DNA of 64,000 nucleotides, taken from positions 124,001 through 188,000 of the forward strand of contig JAWLGZ010000005.1 in the NCBI GenBank assembly GCA_041690635.1. The letters run 5' to 3'. Every line of letters begins with the position of its first letter. Position 1 is the first letter of the stretch. The stretch comes from JAWLGZ01 sp041690635. Its GTDB lineage: Bacteria; Pseudomonadota; Gammaproteobacteria; Thiohalomonadales; Thiohalomonadaceae. The notes under the pieces were generated by a model. That model did not search any database and was not told the origin of the DNA. It saw only the letters and a list, made by a program, of their open reading frames with translations. Below are positions 1 through 7,412 of this stretch, piece after piece. The translations under genes and the position numbers were made by a program.

Positions 1-122
1 CAGTGAGCCTCGGCATGGCCTATGGCGACTTCAAGGCGGGCGAGGTGGTGCAGAAGGAGGAGCGTTACCGCTTCGTGCGCACCGAGCAGGGCTGGCGCAT
101 CGACCGTCCGCCGAAGGGGTGA
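1..122 (+). CDS. C-terminal fragment of an unidentified protein (5' truncated by the window)
   Basis: An open frame (third frame of the window) enters from the left edge and ends at the TGA at 120-122. It encodes about 39 residues, ending in a basic, aromatic-containing stretch (RTEQGWRIDRPPKG). The remaining part is too short to name a family. It is co-directional with nothing downstream: the next gene runs the other way, so this is the end of a transcription unit that lies mostly outside the window. Confidence 0.5.
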   Translation, partial: VSLGMAYGDFKAGEVVQKEERYRFVRTEQGWRIDRPPKG

Positions 123-170
123 ACAGCCGTGTGGGGTGGATTAGGCGGGCGCTAATCCTCCCTGCATCTA

Positions 171-234
171 TCGCGGCTTCCGCCGCTCCTGCAGCGGTTT
201 ATCGGGCGTCATGCAGGAGCAGCGGAAGCCGCGA
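171..234. repeat. REP-like inverted pair between convergent genes
   Basis: Two 23-bp arms (171-193 and 212-234) are inverted complements with one mismatch and enclose an 18-nt spacer. Each arm contains GCGGCTTCCGC-type dyad symmetry, and the unit read outward begins TGCAGGAGC. This resembles the repetitive extragenic palindromes of Pseudomonas and other gammaproteobacteria (TGTAGGAGCGG-type). It sits between convergent genes, where it could also act as a bidirectional terminator or mRNA stabiliser. A second, diverged pair of the same general type lies at 47015-47112. Confidence 0.6.
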
Positions 235-246
235 GGGCCTATCCGT

Positions 247-1587
247 TCAGCGGATGAGGACGAAAAGCGCTCCACCATCGCGCTGAATGTTCAGCAGCAG
301 CGCATCATTACCCTTGACCGCCTGACCGAGACTCTCCAGGTCGGTCACCGGCCGGCGGTTGGCCTGGGCGATCACATCCCCCTTGCGCAGGCCCGAACGC
401 CAGGCGGGCGTGTCGCGCGCCACCTCCACCACCTGCACCCCGTCACCCGTATTGCCGAGCACGGCGCCGGCCAGGTGGCGGCTCACCTTCGCCCCGTCCG
501 CCTTGGTGACCTCCGGTTCGGTGACCACTGCACGCAGGGTCATCGGCCGGCCCTCGCGCAGCAGCTTGATCTCCACCTTCTGACCCACCCGCACCAGACC
601 GACGGCATTGCGCAGATCGGCGCCGTTGCGGATTTCGCGCCCGTTCACCTCGACCACGATGTCGCCGGCCCGCAATCCCGCCTTGTGCGCCGGGGAGCCG
701 GACGCCACCTGCGTGACCACCGCCCCCTGCGCCCGCTGCATGCCGAAGGCGGCGGCCAGTTCCGGCGTCAGGTCCTGGGCCCCGGCGCCGAGCTGGCCGC
801 GGCGCACCTCGCCGTGCTCGATGAGCTGGGCCATCACCTCGCGGGTCATGTTGATGGGAATGGCAAAGCCGATGCCGATATTGCCGCCACTCTTGGAGAG
901 GATTGCCGTGTTGATGCCGATCAGCTCGCCGCGCAGATTGACCAGTGCACCGCCGGAGTTGCCGGGGTTGATGGAGGCGTCGGTCTGGATGAAATCCTCA
1001 TACCCCTCGATGCCGAGACCGGAGCGCCCCAGTGCGCTGACGATGCCCGAGGTGACGGTCTGCCCCAGTCCGAACGGGTTGCCGATCGCCACCACAAAAT
1101 CCCCCACCCGCAGCCCGTCGGAGTCGGCCAGCGGCAGGGCGGTCAGGTCTTCGGAGGGGACCTTGAGCACCGCGATGTCGGTCTCCGGGTCACTGCCCAC
1201 CACCTCGGCGATCAGGGTACGGCCATCCTGCAGATTGACCGAAATCTGGTCCGCCCGCTCCACCACGTGATGATTGGTGATGATGTAGCCGGCCTTGGCG
1301 TCGACGATCACCCCGGAGCCGAGGCTCTGGGCGATGCGCTCACGCGGTTGCGAGGGGACATCGAAGAAGTGGCGGAAGAAGGGATCGGAAAAGAGCGGAT
1401 TCTGCCGCACCGCCACCCGGGTGCGGGTGAAGATGTTCACCACCGCCGGCGTGGAGCGCTCCAGCATCGGCGCCAGGGTGGGCAGCTCCTTGCCCTGGCT
1501 GTCGAAGAAGGGCAACCCGGCGACCGCCGGCTGACTGAGGGGTGCGGCCAGCAGGGCCGCGGCGAGGAGTACTGGGAGGCTTTTCAT
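247..1587 (-). CDS. degQ: DegP/DegQ-family periplasmic serine endoprotease (HtrA)
   Basis: Predicted 446-aa HtrA protease that degrades or refolds misfolded periplasmic proteins. A signal peptide spans about residues 1-23 (MKSLPVLLAAALLAAPLSQPAVA). The trypsin-like domain shows the full triad: His107 in TNHHVVE, Asp137 in ETDIAVL and Ser211 in GNSGGAL. Two PDZ domains follow (about 250-340 and 355-445), the second ending the protein as in DegQ. The length fits DegQ better than DegP, and the long Q-linker of DegP is absent. The start at 1587 was chosen because the signal peptide begins there; the frame stays open 96 bp further upstream without a signal peptide. It is the last gene of a minus-strand stress cluster behind the OmpA-like lipoprotein, from which it is separated by a probable terminator, so it may also have its own promoter. 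Confidence 0.93.
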   Translation of the reverse strand: MKSLPVLLAAALLAAPLSQPAVAGLPFFDSQGKELPTLAPMLERSTPAVVNIFTRTRVAVRQNPLFSDPFFRHFFDVPSQPRERIAQSLGSGVIVDAKAGYIITNHHVVERADQISVNLQDGRTLIAEVVGSDPETDIAVLKVPSEDLTALPLADSDGLRVGDFVVAIGNPFGLGQTVTSGIVSALGRSGLGIEGYEDFIQTDASINPGNSGGALVNLRGELIGINTAILSKSGGNIGIGFAIPINMTREVMAQLIEHGEVRRGQLGAGAQDLTPELAAAFGMQRAQGAVVTQVASGSPAHKAGLRAGDIVVEVNGREIRNGADLRNAVGLVRVGQKVEIKLLREGRPMTLRAVVTEPEVTKADGAKVSRHLAGAVLGNTGDGVQVVEVARDTPAWRSGLRKGDVIAQANRRPVTDLESLGQAVKGNDALLLNIQRDGGALFVLIR

Positions 1588-1609
1588 CGTTTCTTTGTAT
1601 CTGTCTGTC

Positions 1610-1643
1610 GCTGAAGAAAGGGGGCGCGGTCGCCCGCGCCCCC
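1610..1643 (-). terminator. Rho-independent terminator after the OmpA-like gene
   Basis: A 10-bp G/C stem (1620-1629 with 1634-1643, GGGGGCGCGG type) closes a 4-nt loop. On the minus strand it is followed by CTTTCTTC, a short pyrimidine/T-rich run. It lies in the 67-bp gap between the stop of the lipoprotein gene and the start of degQ, so it probably attenuates rather than fully stops read-through. Confidence 0.5.
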
Positions 1644-1654
1644 GGTTGGTCGTC

Positions 1655-2305
1655 TCAACGGGCCGCCTGGGTCGGTTGGACAAAGATCTCCACCCGCCGG
1701 TTCATCTCCCGGCCCGCCGCGGTGTCGTTGGTGGCGCGCGGTTCGCTCTCGCCCCGGCCGACGGTTTCGATGCGGTAGAGCGAGATTCCCTGAGTGCCGA
1801 GATAGGCGGCGACCGCCTCGGCGCGGCGCTCGGAGAGCTTCTGGTTATACGCATCGCTGCCGACCGAATCGGTGTGGCCCACCACCGTGATGCGGCTGTC
1901 CGGATAGCGCGCCATCACGTCCGCCACCTTGTCCAGGCTCGGCTTGAAGCCGGGGCGGATCTCGGCGCTGTCGAAGGGAAAGCTGACCTCGTTCTTCAGG
2001 GTGAGCTTGAGCATGTCGTCGCGCACCCGCTCCACTTCGATCTCGTTCTGGCGGCGCTCCTCCTCCAGGGCCTGGCGGTAGGCACGCTCCTGCTCGTCCA
2101 TGTTGTGGCCGATCACGCCGCCGGCCACACCGCCGACCACGGCACCGACCGCCGCGCCGCGTTTCCGGTCGACCTGATGGCCGACCACCGCACCGGTGAC
2201 TGCGCCGATAACGGCGCCGGTGGTGGCGCGCTGGTTTTCGTTGGTGGTGGCGCAGCCGGTGAGCAGCAGGCCGCTGACGGTGATGACTCCGAGCGTCTTG
2301 TACAT
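1655..2305 (-). CDS. OmpA-family outer-membrane lipoprotein (YiaD-like)
   Basis: 216-aa lipoprotein with a lipobox LLTGC near residue 18, so it should be lipidated and sorted to the outer membrane. Residues about 30-75 are Gly/Ala-rich with GAVIGAVTGAVVG-type glycine-zipper repeats, followed by a short charged helix. The C-terminal OmpA/MotB domain (about 100-215) carries the peptidoglycan-binding signature (TVVGHTDSVG ... LSERRAEAV ... NRRVEI). The architecture matches YiaD-type proteins that link the outer membrane to peptidoglycan. An ATG at 2305 preceded by GGGAG at a 9-nt spacing is preferred over a TTG three codons upstream that abuts the same ribosome-binding site. It lies 33 bp downstream of the DnaJ-like gene and probably shares its transcript. 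Confidence 0.88.
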   Translation of the reverse strand: MYKTLGVITVSGLLLTGCATTNENQRATTGAVIGAVTGAVVGHQVDRKRGAAVGAVVGGVAGGVIGHNMDEQERAYRQALEEERRQNEIEVERVRDDMLKLTLKNEVSFPFDSAEIRPGFKPSLDKVADVMARYPDSRITVVGHTDSVGSDAYNQKLSERRAEAVAAYLGTQGISLYRIETVGRGESEPRATNDTAAGREMNRRVEIFVQPTQAAR

Positions 2306-2338
2306 GTCGTGCAACTCCCTTCCGTGATAAGGCGTGGG

Positions 2339-3283
2339 TTAACTCCCCAGGTGCCGCCGTGGATTGAAGGGCAACTCCCGGGCCATTGTCTCGTATAACG
2401 CACGGGCACGCTCACTGTCCGCGGGCGGCGTCAAGATTTGCAGCACGGCATATTGATCCCCTGGGGGATCACCCGGGGGACTCCCCGGCAGGCCGCGCCC
2501 CTTGAGGCGCAGTTTCTGGCCGCTTCGCGCGCCGGCCGGGATACGGAGGTCCACCACACCGCCCAGGGTGGGCACCTTTATCTTGGCACCCAGCGCCGCC
2601 TCCCAGGGGGTGATGGGCAGGTCCAGATAGATGTCGCGACCTTCGGGGCGGTAGATCGGGTGGGGCTCGAAGGCGATCTCCAGATAGAGGTCTCCCTGCG
2701 GTGCGCCGCCGCGCCCGCTGCCGCCCTGCCCGGGCAGGCGGATCTGCTGTCCTTCGCCAATCCCGGCCGGGATCTTCACTCGCAGCGAGTGGCGGCGCGG
2801 GGCCATCCGGCCCTGTGCGTCCAGCTCCGGGTGTTCCAGTTCAATGGTGCGGGTCGCGCCGCCGAAGGCGTCCTCCAGCGATATCTGGATGCGGGCCTGG
2901 CGGTCCCGACCGCGGCCGTGGAACTCCGTATCTCGGCGGAAACCGCCGGCGAACGGCCCCCCGAACAGGCTCTCGAAGAAATCGCTGAACCGTTCGTCAC
3001 CGGGGGCGCCGGAAAATTCAAAGCCCGCATCCCAGTTGGGCGGCGGGGTGAACTCCTCCCCCTGCCGCCAGCGGCCGCCGAGCCGGTCGTAGGCGGCGCG
3101 CCTGGAGGGGTCCTTGAGCACCTCGTAGGCCTCGCCTACCTCCTTGAATCGCGTCTCGGCGTCCGGCTCCTTGCTGACGTCCGGGTGATACTTGCGGGCG
3201 AGCCGGCGGTAGGCGCGCTTGATGTCGTCCTGACTGGCGCCTCGCTCAAGCCCGAGAATCTTGTAGTAGTCCTTGAACTCCAT
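2339..3283 (-). CDS. cbpA: CbpA-like DnaJ co-chaperone
   Basis: 314-aa J-domain protein. Residues 1-68 form the J domain with HPD at 33-35 (KYHPDVSK), the motif that stimulates DnaK ATPase. A Gly/Phe-rich linker follows. The zinc-finger region of true DnaJ is missing, and the C-terminal half (about 120-305) is the two-lobed DnaJ_C substrate-binding region. This is the CbpA (curved-DNA-binding protein/DnaJ homologue) layout. The start at 3283 (MEFKDYYKILG) is where the J domain begins; the frame extends far upstream but overlaps hsp20. It lies 61 bp downstream of hsp20 on the same strand, with a hairpin in the gap. Confidence 0.9.
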   Translation of the reverse strand: MEFKDYYKILGLERGASQDDIKRAYRRLARKYHPDVSKEPDAETRFKEVGEAYEVLKDPSRRAAYDRLGGRWRQGEEFTPPPNWDAGFEFSGAPGDERFSDFFESLFGGPFAGGFRRDTEFHGRGRDRQARIQISLEDAFGGATRTIELEHPELDAQGRMAPRRHSLRVKIPAGIGEGQQIRLPGQGGSGRGGAPQGDLYLEIAFEPHPIYRPEGRDIYLDLPITPWEAALGAKIKVPTLGGVVDLRIPAGARSGQKLRLKGRGLPGSPPGDPPGDQYAVLQILTPPADSERARALYETMARELPFNPRRHLGS

Positions 3284-3297
3284 CGCGACAAGTACAA

Positions 3298-3333
3298 GGG
3301 GCGAGAAGCGCCGGTTCCCGCGTTTCTCGCCCC
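3298..3333 (-). terminator. Intercistronic hairpin between hsp20 and cbpA
   Basis: A 10-bp perfect inverted repeat (GGGGCGAGAA at 3298-3307 with TTCTCGCCCC at 3324-3333). On the minus strand it is followed by TTGTACTTGTC, moderately U-rich. This is the arrangement expected for a partial terminator or mRNA-stability hairpin that makes Hsp20 more abundant than CbpA. Confidence 0.4.
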
Positions 3334-3344
3334 CTGTTCCCCGG

Positions 3345-3782
3345 TCAGGCCTCGACGGTGATCTTGCGCGGCTGGTGCCGCTCCTGCTTCGGAATGACCA
3401 CCTCCAGCACGCCGTTTTCGCAGCGGGCGCTGATCGCCTCCGTATTGGCGGTGTCCGGCAGGGTGAAGCGGCGATAGAAGGTGCCGCGCGGGCGCTCAAC
3501 CCGCTTGTACCCCTCCCGCTCGTCACCGCCTCCCGGATTGCGCTCGCCGCGGATAGTGAGCATCCCCTGCTCGCTGTGCAGTTCGATATCCTTCGGATTG
3601 ACGCCGGGGACATCGGCCAGGATGGTGAAGCGATCGGTCTCTTCGCGGACATCCACCGCCGGCACCCAGTCCGCGGTGGAGGTTCCCTCGCCCTGTTCGG
3701 TGCGGGTGGGGTCGTAGACGCGATCCATCTCCCGCCGGAACTGCTCCAGCAGGGCCCAGGGGTCGTGACGGACAATAGCCAT
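3345..3782 (-). CDS. Hsp20/alpha-crystallin small heat-shock protein
   Basis: 145-aa small heat-shock protein that holds unfolding proteins for DnaK/ClpB. The N-terminal arm (MAIVRHDPWALLEQFRREMD) is typical of the bacterial class A family. The alpha-crystallin domain spans about 45-135, with the conserved A/GxLxxxxP-type end (CENGVLEVVIPK) and a C-terminal extension. The start at 3782 follows a strong GAGGAGG ribosome-binding site; the frame is open further upstream without one. It is the first gene of the minus-strand chaperone cluster. A sigma32-like promoter lies about 60-80 bp upstream. Confidence 0.93.
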   Translation of the reverse strand: MAIVRHDPWALLEQFRREMDRVYDPTRTEQGEGTSTADWVPAVDVREETDRFTILADVPGVNPKDIELHSEQGMLTIRGERNPGGGDEREGYKRVERPRGTFYRRFTLPDTANTEAISARCENGVLEVVIPKQERHQPRKITVEA

Positions 3783-3837
3783 GATGCACCTCCTCGAAGT
3801 CTGTTTCCTGAACGCGCCGACTGCGCCGATATTCCCC

Positions 3838-3866
3838 ATATATGTACGCCCCGGCGCCAGATCAAG
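3838..3866 (-). promoter_or_regulatory. Candidate sigma32 (heat-shock) promoter for hsp20-cbpA
   Basis: On the minus strand CTTGATC is followed after 13 nt by TACATATAT, resembling the sigma32 pattern CTTGAA-N13-17-CCCATNT, except that the C-run before the -10 element is weak. It lies 55-85 bp before the hsp20 start, as expected for a heat-shock operon. The assignment rests on motif similarity only. Confidence 0.4.
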
Positions 3867-3958
3867 GCGCCCCGGCTGCACGAAGAAACGACGGCCCGGT
3901 GAAAGGTGAGCGGGCGCTTACTACCCCCGCAGCGGGTAAGAAAACAGGAATATTAGCG

Positions 3959-3974
3959 ACACAATATGTTGTGG
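3959..3974. promoter_or_regulatory. NrdR box 1 upstream of nrdJ
   Basis: ACACAATATGTTGTGG is a close match to the palindromic NrdR consensus ACACNATATATNGTGT. NrdR is the ATP/dATP-sensing repressor of bacterial ribonucleotide reductase genes. The site is about 240 bp upstream of the nrdJ start and about 135 bp upstream of the predicted promoter. Confidence 0.65.
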
Positions 3975-4097
3975 GTTTGTGTCGTATCTGCCGCCGATCC
4001 CCAGGCGCTTGAATTGCAATGACAACTTCCGGGGCGTCGCCCGCAACCTATTGAATAATAAGGGCTTGGTTGCAAGGTAACCAGCCTGTTTACGTGG

Positions 4098-4124
4098 TTG
4101 ACAACCCCCCACAGCACCTATAAT
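4098..4124 (+). promoter_or_regulatory. Predicted sigma70 promoter for nrdJ
   Basis: TTGACA (4098-4103) and TATAAT (4119-4124) are both perfect consensus hexamers with a 15-bp spacer, slightly shorter than the usual 17. Transcription would begin near 4131, just ahead of the second NrdR box, which would block the start region when occupied. Confidence 0.65.
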
Positions 4125-4136
4125 CTTTCCGGCCAA

Positions 4137-4152
4137 TCACAACATCTTGTGT
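4137..4152. promoter_or_regulatory. NrdR box 2 overlapping the nrdJ transcription start region
   Basis: TCACAACATCTTGTGT matches the NrdR palindrome at most positions. It begins 12 bp downstream of the TATAAT element and about 60 bp before the nrdJ start codon. Together with box 1 it indicates NrdR control. The 178-bp centre-to-centre distance is much larger than the usual two-to-three-turn spacing of paired NrdR boxes. Confidence 0.6.
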
Positions 4153-4213
4153 TTTGATTATCCGGGCCCACAAGAAGCCGGACAGTACAAAGCCAGCCAG
4201 GGAGAGTCCGTAC

Positions 4214-6379
4214 GTGACCAAAAGCACTAGCGCGCCCAAATTGAAAGCCGTCGTCACCCAAGTTACCGAAATCCCCTTCCAGCCCGCCTCCCTCGACATC
4301 TGGGACAAGAAGTACCGCCTCAAGACCAAGGCGGGCGAGGTGATCGACCGTGAGATGGACGACACCTACAAGCGGGTCGCCCGCGCCCTGGCCGACGTGG
4401 AGCCGGACGCGTCCGCCCGCGATGACTGGTACGACAAGTTCCTCTGGGCGCTGCGCCACGGGGCGATCCCGGCCGGCCGCATCACCTCCAACGCCGGTGC
4501 GCAGGCCTATAAGCCCGCCACCTCCACCATCAACTGCACCGTCTCGGGCACCATCCGCGACTCCATGAACGACATCCTGCAGAAGGTGCACGAGGCGGGG
4601 CTGACGCTGAAGGCCGGCTGCGGCATCGGCTACGAGTTTTCCACCCTGCGGCCGAAGGGCGCCTTCGTCGCCGGGGCGGGGGCCTACACCTCCGGCCCGC
4701 TCTCCTTCATGGATATCTACGACAAGATGTGTTTCACCGTCTCCTCGGCGGGCGGTCGGCGCGGCGCGCAGATGGCCACCTTCGACGTCGGCCATCCCGA
4801 TGTGGCCGACTTCATCAAGGCCAAGCGCGAGGACGGCCGGCTGCGCCAGTTCAACCTCTCCCTGCTGATCACCCAGGAGTTCATGGAGGCGGTCAAGGCC
4901 GACCGCATGTGGAAGCTCGCCTTCCCCATCTCCGAAAAAGAGGCGGAGCTGGATCGGATCGACGTCAACGACTCCGAGCAGGTGGTGTGGCGCGAGTGGC
5001 CCACCAGTGAGGACTATCTCACCGACGATTCGGGCCTGGTGGCGTGCAAGGTCTACAAGACCATCAAGGCGCGCAACCTGTGGAATCTCATCATGACCTC
5101 CACCTACGACTACGCGGAGCCCGGGTTCATCCTCATCGATCAATACAACGAGATGAACAACAACTGGTTCTGCGAGAACGTGCGCGCCACCAATCCCTGC
5201 GGAGAGCAGGGACTGCCCGAATACGGCGCCTGCCTGCTCGGCTCGGTCAACCTCACCAAGTTCGTGCTCGACCCGTTCACCGAAAACGCGCGGTTCGACT
5301 GGGAGACCTTCCGCGAGACGGTCGCCACCTTCACCCGCATGCTCGACAACGTGGTGGAGATCAACGGCCTGCCGCTGCCGCAGCAGCGCGCCGAGATCGA
5401 GTCCAAGCGCCGCCACGGCATGGGCTATCTCGGTCTCGGCTCCACCTGCACCATGCTGCGCATGAAGTACGGCGCCGAGGAGTCGCTGGAGTTCACCGAG
5501 CGGGTCACCCGCGAACTGGCGCTGGTCGGCTGGCGCACCGCCCTCGACCTCTCCAGGGAGAAGGGGCCGGCCCCGATCATGGAGCAGGAGTTCGAGGTCA
5601 CCGCCGAGATGCTGCGCAAGCGTCCGGAGATGAAGCGCGACGGCTACAAGCTGGGCGACAAGGTGCCCGGCAAGGTGCTGCACGCCCGCTACAGCCGCTA
5701 CATGCAGCGCGTCGCCGAGGTGGATCCGGAACTGGTCAACGAACTGGCTGAGGTGGGCGCCCGTTTCACCCACCACAGCTCGATCGCCCCGACCGGGACC
5801 ATCTCCCTGTCGCTGGCCAACAACGCCAGCAACGGCATCGAGCCGTCGTTCGCGCACCACTACTCGCGCAACGTCATCCGCGAGGGCAAGAAGTCCAAGG
5901 AGAAGGTGGACGTCTTCTCCTTCGAACTGCTCGCCTACCGCGAACTGGTCAACCAGAAGGCGATGCCCTACACCGACGATGCGGAGGCGAAACTGCCCGA
6001 CTACTTCATCAGCGCCGAAGAGGTCACCCCGCGCCAGCACGTGGACGTGCAGGCCGCGGCGCAGAAGTGGATCGACTCCTCCATCTCCAAGACCGCCAAC
6101 GTCCCGACCGAGTACCCCTACGAGGAGTTCAAGGACATCTATCTCTACGCCTACGACAAGGACCTCAAGGGCTGCACCACCTTCCGCTACAACCCGGAGG
6201 TGTTCCAGGGCGTGCTGGTCAAGGAGAAGGACCTGGAGAACACCACCTACCGCTTCGAGCTGGAAGGGGGGCAAGTGGTCGAACTCAAGGGCAACGAAGA
6301 GATCGAGTACGACGGCGAGATCCACACCGCCGCCAACCTCTACGACGCCCTCAAGGAAGGCTACTACGGCCGCTTCTAG
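4214..6379 (+). CDS. nrdJ: Adenosylcobalamin-dependent (class II) ribonucleotide reductase, catalytic subunit NrdJa
   Basis: 721-aa protein that makes deoxyribonucleotides from ribonucleotides using a B12-derived radical. The ten-stranded barrel carries the class II active-site signature NPCGEQ, with the thiyl-radical Cys at 329. The partner redox Cys is at 108 (TINCTVSG). The glycine-rich PTGTISL substrate loop is also present. The C-terminal redox tail and TSCPD domain of single-chain NrdJ are absent here and supplied by the next gene, so this is the split NrdJa/NrdJb type known from Pseudomonas aeruginosa. A GTG start at 4214 is chosen because a GGGAGAG ribosome-binding site lies 9 nt upstream; a TTG at 4154 has no such site and lies close behind the NrdR box. 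Confidence 0.93.
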   Translation: MTKSTSAPKLKAVVTQVTEIPFQPASLDIWDKKYRLKTKAGEVIDREMDDTYKRVARALADVEPDASARDDWYDKFLWALRHGAIPAGRITSNAGAQAYKPATSTINCTVSGTIRDSMNDILQKVHEAGLTLKAGCGIGYEFSTLRPKGAFVAGAGAYTSGPLSFMDIYDKMCFTVSSAGGRRGAQMATFDVGHPDVADFIKAKREDGRLRQFNLSLLITQEFMEAVKADRMWKLAFPISEKEAELDRIDVNDSEQVVWREWPTSEDYLTDDSGLVACKVYKTIKARNLWNLIMTSTYDYAEPGFILIDQYNEMNNNWFCENVRATNPCGEQGLPEYGACLLGSVNLTKFVLDPFTENARFDWETFRETVATFTRMLDNVVEINGLPLPQQRAEIESKRRHGMGYLGLGSTCTMLRMKYGAEESLEFTERVTRELALVGWRTALDLSREKGPAPIMEQEFEVTAEMLRKRPEMKRDGYKLGDKVPGKVLHARYSRYMQRVAEVDPELVNELAEVGARFTHHSSIAPTGTISLSLANNASNGIEPSFAHHYSRNVIREGKKSKEKVDVFSFELLAYRELVNQKAMPYTDDAEAKLPDYFISAEEVTPRQHVDVQAAAQKWIDSSISKTANVPTEYPYEEFKDIYLYAYDKDLKGCTTFRYNPEVFQGVLVKEKDLENTTYRFELEGGQVVELKGNEEIEYDGEIHTAANLYDALKEGYYGRF

Positions 6380-6432
6380 CACAAGACAAAAAGGCAGGCG
6401 CCCGGCGCCACCGAAGGAAAGAGGAACCACCA

Positions 6433-7140
6433 ATGGCAGTCAAAATCGAAAAAAAGATCGTCAGCTACGGCGTGGTCAAGCCCGAAGATGACAAGAAGCC
6501 CGAGGCCCAGGCGGCCGCCCCCGCGCAACTGGTGCAGGAGGACAACGTCGTCCACCTCACCGAAACCCTCGAACGCCCCGAGATGCTGCTCGGCTCCACC
6601 TACAAGGTGAAGACGCCGCTCTCCGAGCATGCTCTCTACGTCACCATCAACGACATCATCCTCAACGCCGGCACCGACCACGAACTGCGCCGCCCCTTCG
6701 AGGTGTTCATCAACTCGAAGAACATGGACCACTTCCAGTGGATCGTTGCCCTCACCCGCATCATCTCCGCCGTGTTCCGGAAGGGCGGCGACGTCACCTT
6801 CCTGGTCGAAGAGCTGCGCTCCGTGTTCGACCCGCGCGGCGGCTACTTCAAGAAGGGCGGCAAATACATGCCCTCCCTGGTGGCTGAGATCGGCGACGCC
6901 ATCGAGTGCCACATGCGCATGATCGGCCTGCTCAAGGACGAGGGGCTGGACGAACACCAGAAGGCCCTCATCCAGGCCAAGCGCAAGGAGTACGAAGCGA
7001 CCGTCCAGAACGCCGAGGCCAAGGACCCGCAGGACTTCCCCGATGGCGCGCAGCTGTGTGGGAAGTGTCAGACGAAGGCGGTGATTCAGATGGATGGGTG
7101 TTTGACTTGTTTGAACTGTGGGGATAGCAAGTGCGGCTGA
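6433..7140 (+). CDS. nrdJb: NrdJb: TSCPD domain and C-terminal redox tail of class II ribonucleotide reductase
   Basis: 235-aa partner of NrdJa. Residues about 55-165 form a TSCPD domain (HALYVTINDI ... GGKYMPSLVAEIG). The C-terminal tail is Cys-rich (Cys209, 212, 223, 226, 229, 234; CGKC and CLTCLNCG), matching the redox/zinc tail that re-reduces the active site in class II enzymes. It lies 53 bp downstream of nrdJ, with GAGG before the ATG. Base use changes abruptly near codon 208: the tail uses TGT, GGG, ATT and TTG codons, unlike the C-ending codons before it. The last 130 bp recur as a direct copy at 7718-7847, separated by two inserted small genes. Confidence 0.9.
   Translation: MAVKIEKKIVSYGVVKPEDDKKPEAQAAAPAQLVQEDNVVHLTETLERPEMLLGSTYKVKTPLSEHALYVTINDIILNAGTDHELRRPFEVFINSKNMDHFQWIVALTRIISAVFRKGGDVTFLVEELRSVFDPRGGYFKKGGKYMPSLVAEIGDAIECHMRMIGLLKDEGLDEHQKALIQAKRKEYEATVQNAEAKDPQDFPDGAQLCGKCQTKAVIQMDGCLTCLNCGDSKCG
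7011..7140 (+). repeat. Direct repeat, copy 1 (3' end of functional nrdJb)
   Basis: Bases 7011-7115 are identical to 7718-7822 (offset 707 bp). The remaining 25 bases up to the stop differ only at synonymous positions (AAC/AAT, AGC/TCG, GGC/GGG). This copy completes the intact nrdJb; the other is stranded behind the DUF4160/DUF2442 pair. Confidence 0.9.
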
Positions 7141-7175
7141 GCCGCTGTTGAGTCGTTAGCCATGGAGGGCCAACA

Positions 7176-7412
7176 ATGCCTACAATTGCTCGCATCGGAG
7201 CCTACCGATTCTTCTTCTACGCAGGAGACCGGGGCGAACCGCCCCATGTGCATGTGGAGCGGGACAAGAACGTGGCTAAGTTCTGGCTGGAGCCGGTCCG
7301 CCTCAGCAGCAGCGGCGGGTTTCCCCGCCGGGAGATAAGCAAACTGCAAATGCTGGTGCAGGAGCACCGCCACTCGTTTATGGAGGCATGGAATGACTAC
7401 TTCCACGGTTGA
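7176..7412 (+). CDS. DUF4160 domain protein
   Basis: 78-aa protein of the DUF4160 family, with the typical signature GAYRFFFYAGDRGEPPHVHV near the N-terminus. Its biochemical role is unknown. It is usually encoded directly upstream of a DUF2442 protein, as here, with a 20-bp overlap; the pair is common in accessory DNA and has been suspected of being toxin-antitoxin-like, which is not shown by this sequence. It starts 35 bp after the nrdJb stop, preceded by GGAGG. The pair lies inside a direct duplication of the nrdJb end, which marks it as inserted. Confidence 0.85.
   Translation: MPTIARIGAYRFFFYAGDRGEPPHVHVERDKNVAKFWLEPVRLSSSGGFPRREISKLQMLVQEHRHSFMEAWNDYFHG

Noticed and set aside
3900..4213. 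Cobalamin riboswitch upstream of nrdJ
   Set aside because: No B12-box (GCCACTG-like) or the expected multi-stem structure was seen; the region is explained by NrdR boxes and a promoter.
4118..6433. Long antisense open frame across nrdJ, and others of the same kind across ttrA (34417-36420) and ttrS (28311-30020).
   Set aside because: They are Leu/Gly/Arg/His-rich products of GC-rich antisense frames, have no domain, and lie opposite well-supported genes.
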